7,662 nt of DNA from Pseudomonadota bacterium. GTDB taxonomy: Bacteria > Pseudomonadota > Gammaproteobacteria > UBA5335. A program made the translations under genes and the position numbers. The stretch is taken from NCBI GenBank assembly GCA_021783685.1, contig JAJXTQ010000086.1, forward strand, positions 1 through 7,662, read 5' to 3'. Numbering within the stretch: position 1 is the first letter of the stretch; each line of letters opens with the position of its first letter. Below the pieces are notes generated by a model that worked only from the letters and a program-made list of their open reading frames with translations, did not search any database and had not been told where the DNA came from. Of the stretch, positions 5,842 through 7,662 are shown piece by piece.

Positions 5842-7319
5842 TTCAGGCTCACGATGCGCAGCGAGAACTGCGGCGCAGCGTGGCTCAAATCCGGGTCCGC
5901 ATCCGCTTCGCCGCCCTTGAGCGAGTGACCCGAGCCGGTCTCGAAGGGTGACGCCAGGCCTTGTACCGCCACGAAGCGATCGCGGCGCAGTTCAGCGCTG
6001 AATCGCTCGATGGCGTCGAGCTGCGCGCGCGGATCGCGCGCCAATTCCATCGGGAGCCGGGCCATCAGCTCTGCGACGGGACGGCTCGGCTTGCCGTCGC
6101 CGGGACCGTCATCCCGCCAGTCGATGCGCTCGATGTCGATCCCGGGTACGGCTTCCAGGGCGCGACTGATCCGCTGGTACATCGGCTCCAGCGTCGCGGT
6201 TTGCTGATCGAGCCGATCATAGCGACGGACCGCCGCGCGCAGCTTGTCCATGCCGACCGGCAGGGGCGGCAGACGCCGGAGGGCGGCTTGATATTGCCGC
6301 CCGTCGCTCGCCGTCAGGCGGCGAAGCTGTTCGTTCCACTCGTTCAGCCGTCGGTATTCGAGCATGTGCGTTGCGCTGAAGAGCGCGCTGCCGGCCAGGA
6401 TCGCGGCGCCAGCGCCGGTGAGCGCGAGCCGGATGCGCGCTATCAGGTAGTTGCGGCGCAGCGCGGCGGAGGCGAACTGGGCACGCGCCGGCCTGCGCAT
6501 CATCAGGTGCAGGAACAGGGTCTCGCTGAACGAATCCGCAGGCAAGGTCTTGAGCCCGCTTCGCCTGGCTTCGGCGAGCAGGTCGATAAATACGAAGCGG
6601 ACTTCGCCGCTGTCCCTGCAACATCGGCGGAACGCCGCAAGTTGCTGCGGATGGACCAATACGACGGTGGTGAGAGCGGTGTCGGGTTCGATGACGCGCT
6701 GAGCGACGAGGTACTGCGTTATTTTGACCGACTCCGTCGCCACCGTCTGTGGGCCGTCAGCTCCCAGCCGCGTCAGGCGCGACAGGCGCGGTTGTCCGTT
6801 CTCGAAAACGATCTGGTGCAAACCGCCGCAGCTCAGCGTCAGCAACTGATAGATCGGCATCGCGCCGGCAGCGATGCTGCCGGCGAGCAGCGGCGGAGTG
6901 TAGAGGCCGGCAAGCCGAATATCGGCTGCGGCCAACAGTTGGAGCCAAGGTTCGAGCTGCTGGCTGCCTGTTACGGCGGCGAACAGAAACTGCTCGTAGC
7001 GGCGCCCGTCCTTCTCCCGTCCCAACGGCAGGACGAGACTCAGCGGTGCCGCGTGGAAGTGCTGGGAGAGCTTGCGTGCGAGCAGGGCGTCGCGATCCCG
7101 GCCGCGGACTCTGGGGAGGCTATCGAACTGGAAACTGTCCTCGGCTTGCAGGGCGAGCAGGCGGAAAGTGCTGCGCCGGTGTTGCTCCAGATAGCGGGAG
7201 AAACCCTGCAATCCTTCGCTGTCGCGGGCGAAGGCGGCTTCGATGGAAACTTGTCCGGCGCGCCAACGGTGAGCGCTCAGTCGATCGCCGGCAAGGAGCA
7301 GCAGGCGCTGCGAGCTCAT
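5838..7319 (-). CDS. GspL/MshI-like protein: PilM-type cytoplasmic domain fused to PilN-type membrane and periplasmic part
   Basis: A 493-aa bitopic inner-membrane protein. Residues 1-285 have no signal peptide and are mixed alpha/beta, probably a degenerate actin-like domain of the PilM/GspL type. No GIDIG-like phosphate loop is visible near the N-terminus, so ATP binding is doubtful, as in GspL. One transmembrane helix lies at about 296-316 (RLALTGAGAAILAGSALFSA). A helical, likely coiled-coil stretch (about 318-392, with YRRLNEWNEQLRRL and RRYDRLDQQTATLEPMYQRI) leads to a small periplasmic domain. That domain contains VPGIDIERIDWRDD (391-404), the start of a PilN-like ferredoxin fold. Its role would be to couple the cytoplasmic ATPase and platform to the periplasmic alignment complex. 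It starts 6 bases after the GspF-like gene, with only a weak GAAAG before the ATG, and its stop overlaps the next start. The MshI comparison rests on domain layout and on the genes that follow. Confidence 0.88.
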   Translation of the reverse strand: MSSQRLLLLAGDRLSAHRWRAGQVSIEAAFARDSEGLQGFSRYLEQHRRSTFRLLALQAEDSFQFDSLPRVRGRDRDALLARKLSQHFHAAPLSLVLPLGREKDGRRYEQFLFAAVTGSQQLEPWLQLLAAADIRLAGLYTPPLLAGSIAAGAMPIYQLLTLSCGGLHQIVFENGQPRLSRLTRLGADGPQTVATESVKITQYLVAQRVIEPDTALTTVVLVHPQQLAAFRRCCRDSGEVRFVFIDLLAEARRSGLKTLPADSFSETLFLHLMMRRPARAQFASAALRRNYLIARIRLALTGAGAAILAGSALFSATHMLEYRRLNEWNEQLRRLTASDGRQYQAALRRLPPLPVGMDKLRAAVRRYDRLDQQTATLEPMYQRISRALEAVPGIDIERIDWRDDGPGDGKPSRPVAELMARLPMELARDPRAQLDAIERFSAELRRDRFVAVQGLASPFETGSGHSLKGGEADADPDLSHAAPQFSLRIVSLK

Positions 7320-7325
7320 GGGCTT

Positions 7326-7662
7326 TCAGATCCCGATTCCGATCACGACGTCGTAGATCGGCCCGAGCGCGGCGAGCATCACCCAGCCCAGGATCAGGCC
7401 GACCACCAAGGTCAGAACCGGTTCGATCAGCGTTTGCAGGCGCTCGATGGCCTCGCGGACGTCGCGGTTGTAAAAGTAGCTGACGTTCAATAGCGCCGTA
7501 TCCAGACCGCCGCTGCCCTCGCCAACGCGCAACATGCGGATCACCAGCGGCGGGAACAGGCCGACATTCTGGAATGCCGCGGTGAGACTCTGGCCCTCCT
7601 CGATCATCCGGCCGGCACGCACCAAACCGTCCTTGATGGCGACGTTGCCGACCACGTTTTCG
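7326..7662 (-). CDS. GspF/PilC/MshG-type platform protein, C-terminal part (5'-truncated by window edge)
   Basis: The last 111 residues of an inner-membrane platform protein of type IV pilus and type II secretion systems. The frame stays open through the right edge; GTG at 7655 lies inside the conserved sequence ENVVGNVAIKDG and is not a start. Diagnostic features are a repeat-2 helical bundle (GRMIEEGQSLTAAF), the motif RVGEGSGGLDTAL, and then a final transmembrane helix (IEPVLTLVVGLILGWVMLAA) ending GPIYDVVIGIG. These match the C-terminal T2SSF domain closely. The family binds the assembly ATPase on the cytoplasmic side and the PilMNO or GspLM complex. The PilMN-like gene follows after 6 bases, which fits. 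Whether the system is a pilus or a secretion machine is decided by the genes downstream, which favour a pilus (MSHA-like) layout. Confidence 0.95.
   Translation of the reverse strand, partial: ENVVGNVAIKDGLVRAGRMIEEGQSLTAAFQNVGLFPPLVIRMLRVGEGSGGLDTALLNVSYFYNRDVREAIERLQTLIEPVLTLVVGLILGWVMLAALGPIYDVVIGIGI

Noticed and set aside
5961..7493. A 510-codon open frame on the + strand.
   Set aside because: It lies antisense to the PilMN-like and GspF-like genes, which have clear family features. Its translation is Gln/Arg/Gly-rich with no domain, and long antisense frames are expected in GC-rich DNA.
1928..7662. A standard type II secretion (gsp) operon.
   Set aside because: No GspG-J set between the F-like and L-like genes, and the pilins come after the M-like gene rather than before the L-like gene.

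Overview
The window is GC-rich and almost fully coding. It holds the end of one gene on the + strand and a compact run of seven genes on the - strand. Base composition, gene tightness and the style of the pilus genes suggest a Gram-negative proteobacterium, probably a betaproteobacterium. This placement is an inference from gene style only. No RNA genes, insertion sequences, CRISPR arrays or origins were seen.

Positions 1-1931 (+): most of a Kef-type monovalent cation:proton antiporter of the CPA2 family. It lacks only a short N-terminus beyond the left edge. It has a transmembrane exchanger domain, a nucleotide-binding RCK_N (TrkA-N) domain and an RCK_C (TrkA-C) domain. Its stop codon overlaps, tail to tail, the stop codon of the last gene of the opposing cluster.

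Positions 7662-1928 (-, read right to left): part of a type IV pilus or MSHA-like assembly locus. In transcription order it encodes: (1) the C-terminus of a GspF/PilC/MshG-type inner-membrane platform protein, cut by the right edge; (2) a 493-aa bitopic protein that looks like a PilM-type cytoplasmic domain joined to a PilN-type membrane and periplasmic part (GspL/MshI-like); (3) a 200-aa PilO/GspM/MshJ-like protein; (4) a 136-aa secreted MshK/PilP-like protein; (5) a 465-aa PilX/GspK-like protein with a class III-type N-terminus but no Glu at +5; (6) a 251-aa prepilin; (7) a 223-aa prepilin. The order platform, PilMN-like, PilO-like, PilP-like matches the inner-membrane alignment complex of type IV pili and the I-J-K order of MSHA loci. 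The ATPase, secretin and prepilin peptidase are not in the window and may lie to the right.

Four consecutive junctions are 4-base start/stop overlaps, which suggests one polycistronic, translationally coupled unit. The last prepilin is different: 86 bases separate it from the gene before, with a good Shine-Dalgarno sequence and a possible promoter, so it may be made at a higher level.

The most interesting observation is that the extracellular parts of the 465-aa and 251-aa proteins share one module. It appears once in the 251-aa prepilin and apparently twice in tandem in the 465-aa protein. These two proteins could form a specialised, disulfide-rich pilus tip whose function is not known to me.
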